DNA from: Impatiens glandulifera | Lineage: Eukaryota; Streptophyta; Magnoliopsida; Ericales; Balsaminaceae | Direction of reading: 5' to 3' | NCBI RefSeq assembly: GCF_907164915.1 | Contig: NC_061868.1 | Coordinates: forward strand, 21,571,819 to 21,635,818 | DNA length: 64,000 nucleotides | Part shown: in pieces, positions 33,576 to 44,310 of the stretch | Layout of the letters: each line of letters opens with the position of its first letter | Position numbering within the stretch: the stretch's first letter is position 1 | Notes under the pieces: generated by a model | The model's input: only the letters and a program-made list of their open reading frames with translations | The model's database searches: none | What the model was told of the DNA's origin: nothing | Made by a program: the position numbers and the translations under genes

Positions 33576-34643
33576 ATGTCTTTCGATAGGCCCCCTATGC
33601 TAGAAGGTGATGACTTTGCCACCTGGAAGGCACACATGCACCTACACTTAATCACCATGGATGATGAGATGCAGTTCATCATAGCCGAAGGACCGATAAT
33701 CATTGACAAGGACATGAAGGATTGGACAGCTGAAGATATGAGAAGAAACAATCTGGATAACCATGCTAGAAACCGGATCTCCAACGGTGTGGAAAGAAAC
33801 ACGTACTGCAAGATCAGAGACTGCAAAACCGCAAAGGAAACATGGGAAACCGTTATTCAGATTCATGAGGGAAATGAAAGAACCAAGGAAAACAAGGTAA
33901 TGGTAGCTACTCAAAAGTTTGAAAGCATCAAGATGAAACCGGGAGAAACAATGAGAGAATACAATGACCGGTTCACAGGTGTGTTAGACGAGCTAGCAAC
34001 TCTTGGCAAGAGGTATGACAACAAGGAAGTCATTATGAAAGCATTAAGATCTCTTCCAAGTGCGTGGGATATAAAGACAATGGTGATGAGGGAATCAAAC
34101 TGCTTAAGCAAGATGAAACTACACGATGTATTCGAAGACCTTAAGGCATATGAGTTTGAAATGAGATCTAGGACTGAAGAAGAAGTCTCAGCCTCAACCT
34201 CAACCAGAGCACTGATCACATCCACAGAATCGGTTGTACCTGCACCGATCAGAACCGCTGAACAGTTCACTGAGGATGCCATGGCAATGCTTGCACAGAA
34301 ATTTGGGAGATTCATGAAAAGAAGTCAACCGACAAACAACTACAACTACGGTGATAAATCAAACGTAAGGTGTTATAACTGCAACTGTCTGGGACACTTC
34401 AAGTGGGAATGCAGAAAACCGAGAAGGGATGACCGGAAACCGGACAATCAAAATAACCGAAATAACTATCAACAAACCGGTGAAGAAAGTGAGGTTCAGA
34501 AAGCACTGATAGCCGATGATGGAGGTAGCTTATGGGCTCACAGTGACAGTGATGACGATCTCACATGTCTCATGGTAAATGAGGAACATGTATTTGACTC
34601 TCCTTGTGAAGAATTTACTAAAGTGAGTTATATAATGCATTAA
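33576..34643 (+). CDS. Copia-B gag (UBN2 / CCHC nucleocapsid)
   Basis: An open frame of 355 codons from the ATG 39 bases after the LTR. Residues about 10-70 are the N-terminal gag segment (FATWKAHMHLHLI, then WTAEDMRRNNLDN). Residues 80-210 are the UBN2-type core (KENKVMVATQKFESIKMKPG, LPSAWDIKTMVMRESN). Residues 266-279 form the CCHC zinc knuckle CYNCNCLGHFKWEC (34371-34412). It would form the particle that packages element RNA. The last few residues (SYIMH) appear shifted: one extra base near 34630 moves the true frame into the next segment, so the protein probably once continued to about 35350. It is closely related in layout to the gags at 9019 and 62847. Confidence 0.9.
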   Translation: MSFDRPPMLEGDDFATWKAHMHLHLITMDDEMQFIIAEGPIIIDKDMKDWTAEDMRRNNLDNHARNRISNGVERNTYCKIRDCKTAKETWETVIQIHEGNERTKENKVMVATQKFESIKMKPGETMREYNDRFTGVLDELATLGKRYDNKEVIMKALRSLPSAWDIKTMVMRESNCLSKMKLHDVFEDLKAYEFEMRSRTEEEVSASTSTRALITSTESVVPAPIRTAEQFTEDAMAMLAQKFGRFMKRSQPTNNYNYGDKSNVRCYNCNCLGHFKWECRKPRRDDRKPDNQNNRNNYQQTGEESEVQKALIADDGGSLWAHSDSDDDLTCLMVNEEHVFDSPCEEFTKVSYIMH

Positions 34644-35389
34644 ATGATATGGTAGCGGAATATAAGAATCTGTTAACCTTAGTACCTAAGCAACCCAACT
34701 TTAGAGCCGACCTCATAGTACCCATATTGACCGAACCAGAGATCATACAACCTAATGAAACCCCTACCTTAGAAACCGAGTCAGCACCTGAACCATCACC
34801 CAAGACCGAACAGTCTAATGAGCCAGTTCGAGAATTGACCGAGGAGGAAAACGCCTGACTCCAGTATAAAATGGCCGCATATAAAAGATCTAGTGACATG
34901 GTAAGAAAAATGTGTAGTTATAAGAGACACCCTTTCTGCATGTTTGGTCTAGTATACAAAAACGATAGATCCAAAAACCAAAAACCCGTAGACAAAGTAA
35001 GGCTCTCAAAGAATGACCTTCCTTTCGTAAGTTTCGTCAGAAGTTCCTTAACCGCTGAAGAGGAATTAACAGCCTATTATACGGAAGAAAAACTAACCTA
35101 TGTAGGTCCAACTGATTCTGAGAAATGGCTTCACCCTGAGAAAAGGAAAGCCAACCTGTTCAAAAATAGGAGAGCCAATCCACAACCGCATAGGACAAAC
35201 CAAAGATCATCCCCACACAAGGCCTTCTTAGGAAAGCCGAAAGACCCAGAACCGAATGCCAGAAAGATAGTTAAAACCTTAACAAGGAAAGCTGTCCGGT
35301 TTGTCAAGGTCTGGATACCCAAGGGACTAATCGCCTGTGGACCCAAGTAAATGTGGGTACCAAATAGTTGTAAATATGTACATTTTGCA
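34644..35389 (+). pseudogene. Copia-B gag C-terminal extension / gag-protease linker
   Basis: Continues gag after the frameshift near 34630: 34649-34858 (ending TGA), then the same frame on to 35350. It has no enzymatic motif. It is proline-, lysine- and acid-rich, with a GLVYKNDRSKNQKP segment and an end reading VRFVKVWIPKGLIACGPK. That style of WxPKG/WVPK linker is common just before the protease in large plant copia elements. A further frame change near 35380 leads into the protease. As it stands it is broken by a frameshift, a stop at 34856-34858 and a stop at 35348-35350. Confidence 0.7.
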
Positions 35390-38300
35390 GGATATAAAGA
35401 AACGGCTAGGAAACTCTGAATGGTACTTGGATAGTGGTTGCTCCAGACATATGACCGGAAACAACAATCTTCTAACCGACATCAGAATAGAAACCGGTGC
35501 ATTAATCACTTTCGGTGACAACTCAAAAGGTAGAACCGTGGGCAAGGGTAAGATTGTCCATGGTATCCTAACAATTGATAATGTACTCTTAGTTGAAAAC
35601 CTACGTTTTAATTTGCTAAGTATCAGTCAAATGTGTGATGCTGGATACACTGTAGAATTTCTTAAACATGCATGTCTAGTTAAGAACTCTCAAGGTATCA
35701 TACTTCTAACCGGAAATAGGCTAGGAAATATTTACAAGGTAGACTGGAAAACTAAAGTAGAATATCCTGTATGCATGATAGCTAAGACCGATCAAACCTG
35801 GCTGTGGCATAAAAGACTAAATCACTTAAACATGAAAACCTTAAACTATATTCGCGATAAAAAGTTGGTTGAAGGAGTTCCCGACATAGTATTTAATAAA
35901 GATAAGGTTTGTTCAGCATGTCAAATGGGTAAACAAACTAGGTCAACCTTTAAGAGTAAAGGACACATTCAATCTAACCGATGCTTAGATCTTCTTCACA
36001 TGGATTTATTTGGACCGATTCAGGTCATAAGTCTAGGAGGCATACTTTACACTATGGTAGTTGTTGATGATTACTCTAGGTATACATGAGTAATATTCTT
36101 ACCATCCAAATGTGAAACTGCATCAAATTTGATTACACTGCTTAAACGTTTGCAAAATGAGAAATCAACACGCATCAATAGCATTAGGAGTGATAGAGGA
36201 ACGAATTTACAAATAGCACTTTAAATGCATTTCTTGATGAATCCGGTATTAGACACGAGTTGTCTAGTGCTAGGACTCCTCAACAAAACGGCCTGGCCGA
36301 GAGAAGAAACCGAACTCTCAAGGAAGCCGCACGGTCCATGATAGCCGATTCGGGTATTGCTTAGAAATTTTGGGCTAAGGCTATCAATACTACATGTTAC
36401 ACACAAAACCGGTCCTTGATCAACAAGTTTCACAATAAAACACCTTATGAGGTATACTTTGATAGAGTTCCTAACCTTAAGTACCTTAAGATTTTCGGTT
36501 GCAAATGCTACATTAATATAAATGGTAAAACCTATCTATCTGCTTTCGATGCAAAAACTGATACTGGGATCATGTTAGGCTACTCAGTAGTGAGTAAAGC
36601 ATATAAAGTGTATAACAACAGAACTTTAACCGTGGAGGAATCACTTCATGTTGTTTTCGATGAATCGGTTGAAAGCAACACTGCATCATGCTTTGATCTA
36701 CACAACAGATTGGAAAATAACAATATTCATTCTGATAGTGAAGATGAAATTCCGGTCTTCAGGCGGTTTGTCCATGACCAAATGGGTAATGATGAAACCC
36801 AGCCGGATCAAGCTGTCCCACGACAGGAAGTTGACACTTCGGTCCAAACTCGGCCGGTCTGAAATTCCTGTTCAGCCTACCGATATGTCTAGCCTTGATC
36901 AGGTAAATGGTAATTTGGTAGACACCCCTGAACCGAATTTCAAAAGGAATACCAAGCATCCTCATGAGCTAATTATAGGTGACCCTTCAGAACCTGTTCG
37001 AACTAGGCATCAAATTCTAGAGGAATATTTCAATTCCGCTTTTATATCCCAGATTGAGCCGAAAAGAGTGGATGAAGCATTGTCAGATCCAGATTGGATT
37101 TTGGGAATGTAAGAAGAGTTAAACCAGTTTGAGAGTAATAAAGTCTGGTACCTAGTCCCTAGACCGAAAGATCAACCGGTCATAGGAACAAGATGGGTAT
37201 TTAAAAATAAACTCAATGAAGACGGTTTGGTCACGAGGAACAAAGCTAGATTAGTGGCACAAGGATACAAACAGGAAGAAGGCATTGATTTTGAAGAATC
37301 ATTTGCCCCTGTAGCTAGGATTGAAGCTATTAGGATTTTTCTAGTTTTTGCTGCTTTCAAAAACTTTAAAGTTTTTCAAATGGATGTTAAAAGTGTATTT
37401 TTGAATGGTGACCTACGTGAAGAGGTATACGTTGAGCAACCACCAGGTTTTACAAATGCTGAACTACCCAACCATGTATACCGGTTAAACAAAGCTTTAT
37501 ACGGTCTAAAGCAAGCTCCTAGAGCCTGGTATGATACACTTACCGCATTTCTGTTAAAACATGACTTCACCATCGGTTCAGTGGACAAAACACTTTTTTA
37601 ATTTGAGAAAAATGAACATATCCTACTTGTTCAAATTTATGTAGATGACATCATCTTCGGTTCAACCGATCCTAAGCTGTGTGATAACGGCTCACGCTTT
37701 TTTAATGATATTTTTTATGGTTAAAATTTTCAACCCTGATGACTAACAAATTTGAAATGAGTATGATGGGGAATTAAGCTTCTTTCTAGGACTTCAGGTT
37801 AAGCAACTCGAAGAAGGAACCTTCATAAGCCAACCCAAGTATACTAAGGAACTTCTAAAGAAATTTGGGATGGACACATGTTCCTCAGCGGCTACTCCAA
37901 TGAGCTCATCGGTCAAATTGGACAAAGATGATGAGGGTCAAGCGGTAGACCTGACCGCTTACCGAGGCACCATCGGCTCTCTTCTATACCTGACAGCAAG
38001 TAGACCGGATATTCTATTTGCGGTCGGCGTGTGTGGAAGATTTCAGGCCAACCCAAAACAATCTCACTATACAGCCGCGAAGAGGATCTTGAAATATCTC
38101 AAGGGAACTCCCGACGTCGGTTTATGGTATCCAAAGGATTCATCGTTTAACCTAACAAGTTATTCAGATGTAGACTATGAAGGTTGCAAGGTTGATAGAA
38201 AAAGCACCAGGGGAACATGCCAATTCCTAGGTGATCGGCTTGTTTCATGGCACAGCAAGAAACAGACATCGATGGCCACATCAACCGCAGAAGCTGAATA

Positions 38301-38640
38301 TCTGGCAGCCGGAAGCTGCTGTTCACAACTTCTTTGGATTCAACAACAACTGAAGGATTTCGGTATCACGGCCGAAGAGTCTCCAATATTCTGTGATAAC
38401 ACAAGTGCCATAGCAATCACCTACAATCCGGTTCTACACTCCAAAACCAAGCACATTGACATAAGGCACCACTTCATTCGGGAACATGTCATGCTGAAGC
38501 ATATCCGGCTCGAATACGTACCGACAGATCAACAAGTAGCCGATATATTCACAAAGCCTCTGCAAGAAGCTAAGTTTTCTCAATTCAGACTTACACTCGG
38601 TTTAACCGACATTAGTCAGATCATCCCTAAGGATGCTTAA
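35390..38640 (+). pseudogene. Copia-B pol: protease, integrase, reverse transcriptase, RNase H
   Basis: Domains in order. Aspartic protease: WYLDSGCSRHMTG (about 35420-35460). GAG-pre-integrase with the zinc-binding pattern WHKRLNHLNMK...CSACQMGKQ (35810-35940). Integrase core: HMDLFGP, SDRGT and QQNGLAERRNRTLKE supply the D, D and E residues (36000-36330). Reverse transcriptase: [47 protein letters not shown], and the catalytic IYVDDIIF near 37640 (37190-37700). RNase H: SYSDVDYEGC, ATSTAEAEYLAA and FCDNTSAIAI, up to the TAA at 38638. It would cleave the polyprotein, copy RNA into DNA and integrate it. Breaks: TGA at 36087-36089, a one-base loss near 36202, TAG at 36362-36364, a frame change near 36850, TAA at 37110, a stop at about 37600, and a garbled 37680-37780 stretch after YVDD. 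It needs another copy's enzymes to move. Confidence 0.9.
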
Positions 38641-39153
38641 AAAGAGAAATAGGTTCGGACAGACAAAACTGGTAGTTCTTCCTAAATTATCGGATTCCAA
38701 ATTTCCCAAGGTTTCTATGGAAGAACCGCCTGGTCTATCAGTTAGAGTAAACCGACCGGTTACTTAGTGCATGCACCAAATAACCGCATCGGGATGAACA
38801 ACTGATAACTGACCGGTTCAGAAATAGTTTATCTCAGATTATTTGGCCTTCGAACAAAAGTGGAATAATTATCTATGTTTAAACTTATCTGTCCTGAAAA
38901 ATTACCTTTTCAAAGTAAAATGGTCATACTTAAAAAGACGTGAAGATATGATATCTTTCACAGTCCAGGCCTATGACCAACAACCTAGGCTATAGACATG
39001 CTTATTTCATGCAAATCCTTTTATCCTATGGTTAATAAACATCATTACTTGTGACACATTGGATAATAAGATCATCCCTCTACTAATATATAAGTTGAGC
39101 AAACCTTAAACAAAACAATCACAAGTTATAACTCATCCTCTCACTAAGACAAA
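38641..39153 (+). other. Spacer between Copia-B pol and accessory genes
   Basis: No open frame. It contains CCGACCGGTT-type motifs and, at its end, TATATAAG (39087-39094) with an A/C-rich leader before the accessory ATG at 39154. Probably a promoter for accessory gene A. Confidence 0.5.
39087..39094 (+). promoter_or_regulatory. TATA-like box of accessory gene A
   Basis: TATATAAG, 60 bases before the ATG at 39154, followed by AAACAAAACAATCACAAG-type leader sequence. Confidence 0.5.
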
Positions 39154-39915
39154 ATGTCTCAGTTTCCAAACATCCTTCAAGTGGATTTCAAATCTGCTCT
39201 GAGTACTAAACACTATGATGTATTCAAGATGATCAAATCACTTGAAGACACCGGCCTTCAGTACTTTCTAGATGACAAGCATGTCATCTAATCTGAATCT
39301 GTCCTGGAATTTCTCTACAATGCCAGGGTTTTCAGAGGAACTCCTCATTTTGATACACATATCCAATCAAAGGTGGGAGGCATAGTATTTGATTTCACCG
39401 AAAATGACTTTGCGAGATGTTTCGGCCTACCAAAGCAAGGGCTGACCGATCTCAATGTGCCGGCTGACCTAAAGGCCGAGATCTCCCTAACCTTTGCCCG
39501 GTCAAGTCAACCCGTTGATGACCACGGTACGAAGTCACTAATAAGAGCTGAATACCAGTTTCTCAACGAAGTGATCGGTCGAAGCATCCTAGGGAGGGAT
39601 GTAACGAACACCTACTGTACCGCAACCTTCAACATGATGGCCGCTATAACCACCGGCACACCGGTCAACTAGTCAAGGGTACTGTTCGACGTCCTAATCT
39701 GGATGATTGGCGTTCGAACAGTCGGCCTCGTTCCCCAACTCAGTTGTCTGCTTCTGGAGCTTGGAGTTCCAACCTGTCCAGGCGAGGGTTTGAATCAAGC
39801 CCAGGTGCTCACCAAGGAAGTCACCGACTCATTTTATGAGCGGTTTGAAAAGGCTTAGAAGAGGAGGAACCGCCGCCACAACCCCAACAGTTCCGTCACC
39901 TCCAGAGGATATTAA
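39154..39915 (+). pseudogene. Copia-B accessory gene A (broken)
   Basis: One frame from the ATG at 39154 is interrupted by TAA (39289-39291), TAG (39670-39672, at a position that is Trp in the other two copies) and TAG at about 39856. It is a diverged copy of genes B and C. Shared layout: a start with ...VDF, then DTGLQYFL, then FLYNARVFRG, then a DFTENDFARCFGLPKQG box, an IRAEYQFL box, FNMMAAITTGTPVN(W), and a closing segment ending in a short Lys-rich tail. The FxxxxFxxxFxLPxxG arrangement resembles the domain annotated in plants as 'putative plant transposon protein'; I am recalling this, not searching. Its function is unknown. Confidence 0.7.
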
Positions 39916-40270
39916 GTCACTCCTTCCTACAACCGGTCATTTTGCTGCATGCACCGGTTGTATCTTTGTTGAACTCTATTATGATCACTTCGGCCTAGTT
40001 TATATTATTTTCGGTTCAATCGGTTACTTTTCAGTTTGTTGTTGCATTCGTCATTAATGAAAGTAACATTTAATTAATGAAGCAACTTCCAACTACATGA
40101 GTAATTACTACCCAACTAACTTGGTTACCTTTAAACTAAATCCCTACCTCGAGCTCCGCAATCGGTCAAAAGTAACCTCTTCCCAATACACTTTGGAAAC
40201 ATAAATATTCTCTTCTCTAATAAGACAAAACTGATCCTCAATGTTGATATTTTCCCTCCAAAATCAGATC
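39916..40270 (+). other. Spacer / upstream region of accessory gene B
   Basis: No credible gene; the short frame over the end of gene A is not conserved. It contains the upstream DNA and, at its right edge, the TATA box of gene B. Confidence 0.4.
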
Positions 40271-40278
40271 TATATAAG
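40271..40278 (+). promoter_or_regulatory. TATA-like box of accessory gene B
   Basis: TATATAAG, about 80 bases before the ATG at 40359. The intervening leader is rich in CA and CT, like a plant 5' UTR. Confidence 0.55.
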
Positions 40279-40358
40279 GGGCCATCCCCTAATCCACTTA
40301 ACACATCTCAAAACAAAAACTTCTTGAACTCTATCTATCTCTTAGCAAAGTTTGAATC

Positions 40359-41060
40359 ATGCCGAGCCAAACTCTAGGAAATTTCTTAAGCATCGACTTC
40401 GATTCCTGTATGGAACATTGGGATCTAGAAACCAAGGAGCTCATGTTTGAATCTCTCATTGACACCGGTCTTCGCACATTTCTCGAAGAATCCAGTCCCA
40501 TACTACTTGAGGATGTCAAGACCTTCTTCAGAAGTGCTTGCATAAGAGGAAACTACATTGTTTCTACGGTAAGAGATCACACATTCTGGCTGGATGAAGC
40601 CGAATTTTCTCAAATGTTCAGCCTACCAACGGAAGGGTTCTCTGATTTCCCAACAAGGGTGGGAAGTGCAGCGACCGAATACTCAGAACTCTTCTCCGGA
40701 ACCGATGTACCGGTGGAAAACTACGGGTTAAAAACCCACCTTGCACACCACATCCAACTCCTATATGAGATTGTTAACCATTCTATCATTTTTCAATCTC
40801 CGAATCAACATTACTCAAAAAGAATATTTGACATGATGACCTATATTGTTAGCAACACGCCTATCAATTGGTCATCGGTCATTTTCCAGAATCTGATAAC
40901 TATGGTGCTAACCAAGAAAGGTCTCGGTTATGCTCCTCACATCAGTCGTCTAATCCTCAAGTACCGTCCAGAATTTGGACCGGGCACGCCGGCATCTCCT
41001 TCGAACATTCTTGACATGGATGGGGTGGAAGATAAGCTTTCTAGGGTAGTTATTACATAA
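40359..41060 (+). CDS. Copia-B accessory gene B (unknown function)
   Basis: An intact frame of 233 codons. Order of segments: SIDFDSCMEHW at the N-terminus, DTGLRTFLEES, DVKTFFRSACIRGNYIVSTV, then FWLDEAEFSQMFSLPTEG (the core box shared with genes A and C), a LKTHLAHHIQLLYEIV helix, RIFDMMTYIVSNTPINW, and a final GLGYAPHISRLIL...GPGTP segment. No signal peptide, membrane segment or catalytic motif is visible. The copies share spacing and core residues but little exact sequence, so duplication was old. The domain resembles plant transposon-associated proteins of unknown role ('putative plant transposon protein' in domain databases, recalled). It is the only accessory copy without an internal stop. 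An envelope-like, silencing-related or host-interaction role cannot be told from sequence. Confidence 0.75.
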   Translation: MPSQTLGNFLSIDFDSCMEHWDLETKELMFESLIDTGLRTFLEESSPILLEDVKTFFRSACIRGNYIVSTVRDHTFWLDEAEFSQMFSLPTEGFSDFPTRVGSAATEYSELFSGTDVPVENYGLKTHLAHHIQLLYEIVNHSIIFQSPNQHYSKRIFDMMTYIVSNTPINWSSVIFQNLITMVLTKKGLGYAPHISRLILKYRPEFGPGTPASPSNILDMDGVEDKLSRVVIT

Positions 41061-41652
41061 GTTATATCTTTATTTCTTATGTATTTCTATGTCTAAACCG
41101 ATCCATGTTTCGGTTTCTATCTTGTACTTTGTCTTCAATGAAAATCTATTTCAGTTTCATAACCGGGTCAAAACTCAGATCATTCATCTAACTAACCGGT
41201 TAAAATCGATAAACAAATTTGTATTCGTTGAACTATCCGGTCAAAGTCAAAACACCTCATCATCGCGGTTAACAAATCACTTCAAAAAGGGACCGCTTCA
41301 TCAAAACCGAAATTAAGAGACCACTCAAAATCTTTGGAGGGAAAATTCCCGCCCAAATATCCCGCCTTTAGTTTCCCGCCTTGGATTGCCGCCTTTTTGG
41401 CTTACCGCCTTTTTGATTACCGCCTTTTTGGCTTGCCGCCCATTGTTTGCCGCCTTTTTGGCTTGGAGGGAAAATTCCTTCCTAAAGATGATGGGACGGT
41501 TTGCGACGGTTGAGATTCCAGACCGCACCTATAAATAGGGTCTTTAGTCATTTTATTTCATTCTTACGCGATTCGACTTTATCTCTCTAGCTATCAACTT
41601 TCTCAAACTCTCTCAAAACGGTTATCTTGCTCTCTCGATTCAATCCTCAACA
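41061..41652 (+). promoter_or_regulatory. Upstream region of accessory gene C
   Basis: Contains three E2F-like motifs (ATTCCCGCC 41345-41353, TATCCCGCC 41358-41366, TTTCCCGCC 41372-41380). These are followed by a short tandem array of about 17-22-bp units with TTGCCGCCTTTTTGGC (41387-41465), then TATA-like TATAAATA (41530-41537) and a CT-rich leader up to the ATG at 41653. The motifs are seen directly; use as a cell-cycle-linked promoter is inference. Confidence 0.5.
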
Positions 41653-44310
41653 ATGGGTCGTGATTCCGCACTGTTCAAACACATCGTCCAGGTGGACTTT
41701 GAAGAAATCCGAGAAAACGATTCGGCACCGGCAAAGCAAGTCCTATCCCGGATCTCTGAGTCCGGACTCGAATACTTCCTAGGTGGTCCGTTTGTTCTAT
41801 ACAAGGAAGCGGTTGAGGAATTCTTTAAAACCGCATCTCTCACCGAAAGAACCATAACCGCAACCGTCGACGGTAAACAGTTCGAACTAACCGAAGAATC
41901 GGTCGCCGAAATCCTACAACTACCAACCGAAAGAAGCAACATTTTGACAGATCTAGATCGAGAGACTTTCGAAGCGGCTTGCCAGGTTCTCTCGGCAACC
42001 GCGGCCCCTGTAGAAGTTTCCGGAAAGAAGTCATCACTTCGACCGGAATACATACCGCTTTGTGACATCTTCACCAAATCGGTCCAGGCAAGAAGGGGAA
42101 ATTTTGACAATCTCACCAAGGCGAAAATCGAGATGATTTCCGGTTTACTAAACGACATCAGAATAAACTGGGTAAGGGAAATCTTCAACAATCTAAAGGA
42201 AATGGTGGTACCGGGTTCCACCCGGTCATGGGGTTATGCCATCCCACTTGGGAAGATTATGCTTCATCATAACGTCAACACCGGTCCGGGTGTTCTTCTT
42301 CCATCAAGCAAAATAATAAGATCCCGCCAATTTAAGGAAAGAAAGAGCAACACGACTGTCTCTACGGGTGGCCGAAAGAAGAAGTCTGCCGCTAAGAAAC
42401 CGACTCCGGCAAAGGGCAGATCCGGAAGCAAGAAGAACAAACAACCGATAGAATTCGCGGATCCGATTTTTGAAACGTGAAATGAGAACGATTCGGCCTC
42501 AAGCTCCGACCGAACTGCCTCACATTATACCGATGAAAATCTGTCCGGCAAAGAAAAGGGACCGACTGAAGAGGAACAATCGGCCAGTCTTGAAAATGCC
42601 GATACTAGTGCAGACAACCCTGGGGAAGAAGACGTCCACGATAACGACAACATCCAGGAGATGGCCGAGAATATCGTGAGCAGAATTATGGAGGAAATTG
42701 ACCTGTAAGCTCATGAGGCATCTGAAATATACTGTGAGTGGTTCCGGTACCGGTGCAACAAATTCTTCAAACATATGCTACCGGGCCTAACCACTGGACA
42801 AAGATTCGAAAGGTTGATGGAGATAGAGGAAGACGTCATCAGCCTAACAAAAGCTACGGATCCCAATGAAGCCTTGGACCGACACGCAATAGTGGAACCG
42901 CGTGCTCGGCTACAAAAGCTAGCCAAACATATTCGAAAGCTTACAGAAAGGTATATTCCAGGAACACCGAAGTCTCAACTACAACTCTTGGTGTTGGATT
43001 TACTTGCGGTCAAGAAAGGAGAATTCATCGACGAAGTGGCGCGGCTTGAAGCGGTGCGCGAACAGCAAGATACAACGCACTCTCCAACTCTTGAGAATGT
43101 TGACGGTCAGAATCCAGGCGATAAGTCTCCTCCAGCGGATCAGACGATCGACATAACCGACGATAGGACAGAGCCTCCTCTCACCGACAATATAGAATCT
43201 GATCAACCCGGGGATTCAGAACCGGCCATTACGGAAGAGAAGGTCATCACTATCATCAACGAATTTGCCAACACCATGGTTCGACCATGGAAGAAGAAAA
43301 TCAAGAAAACCGCGGTCGAAGCGCTCAAGTTAGCCGAGACAACAAGGGATGATCTTGGGAAGGCAAACGAGCGGATCACGTCGGTCGAAACCAACTATGG
43401 TGAAGCCAATGTTCTATACGGTGCTCACCTTAAGCGAATAATAGCCTTGGAGGACATGACTCCAAAGTTGGTGGATGACCTCAAATCGGTCAGCCAAAGG
43501 GTGGTGGAGTTGGAACGGTCTCAAGAAAAGACCGAGCAACGGCTTACAAAGGTCGATGAGGATCTGGGGCGGTCAGGCACCCAAACCGACTCAACACTCG
43601 ACAGGGTCATAGGCCTTGAAGAGAAGAATGCAATCCTTGAGGAACAGAACGACAAGCTTGAAGCCGACCTCAAGGAGGTCACCGAACATGTGAATGAACT
43701 GATAAATGCCAAGTTTTCTGCGGATAAAGCAATTGAGGAGGCAAACGCTCAGGCGGCTAAGAAACTCCAGGATGCGCTGGATGAGCAGAACCGAACACAG
43801 AAGGAGACACCACAGTCTGATGCGAACCTCAACGAACGCTTACGGATATTAACGACCAAAAATCCGGAACTCGCAAAATCCATAGCAGCTCGAGAAGCCA
43901 AGGAGGCAAAGCGGTTCAACGCTGAGAAACAAATGTTCGACGAATATGCAAAGGCTCACAAGAAGACCCAGGCGGCTCCCTCCTCTTCGGCTCCGGCAAC
44001 ACGAAAACGGAAAGTTTCTTCGAAGAAGGCTCAAGTCGCCGAGATGCTGGAAAGAATCACCGAGACGGTTGTTGACCCTCCACACAACCCGGCTCTGCAA
44101 ACCGAGGATGACTTCGAAGAGGATCTCGAGCCGCAACCCACAAGATAGCGAGTTTTCGATGCGGTTCCAGTCAGTACAGTCGGTCAACCGCTCCCTCCTC
44201 ACACGGACACCTCAGGAGCTGGAGGTTCATCTTCAAGGCTGGCTCAACCGGCTAAGGGACAACCAACAGATGAACTGATGGAAGATTTCCTGCCATCCAA
44301 ATTGAACTAA
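41653..44310 (+). pseudogene. Copia-B accessory gene C: accessory domain fused to a coiled coil (three stops)
   Basis: A single frame of 886 codons with three internal stops: TGA 42478-42480, TAA 42706-42708 and TAG 44146-44148. It ends at the TAA at 44308-44310. Residues 1-220 are a third copy of the accessory domain (HIVQVDFEEIRE, ESGLEYFL, FELTEESVAEILQLPTE, MISGLLNDIRINW, SWGYAIPLGKIML). Residues 221-275 are very basic (GGRKKKSAAKKP) and could bind nucleic acid or direct nuclear import. Next come an acidic linker, a helical segment (RFERLMEIEEDVISL), and about 300 residues of heptad coiled coil (VVELERSQEKTEQRLTKVDE). A basic RKRKVSSKK patch and a short tail close the protein. Only this copy has the coiled-coil extension. 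A coiled-coil protein after pol recalls the env-like genes of Sirevirus elements, but no membrane segment is visible, so an envelope role is not supported. Confidence 0.75.

Noticed and set aside
33648..34315. Minus-strand open frames opposite Copia-B gag
   Set aside because: Antisense shadows of gag; the plus strand shows UBN2 and zinc-knuckle motifs.
41653..44310. Envelope gene of an infectious-type retroelement
   Set aside because: No signal peptide, furin-like site or membrane segment is visible; only coiled coil and basic regions.
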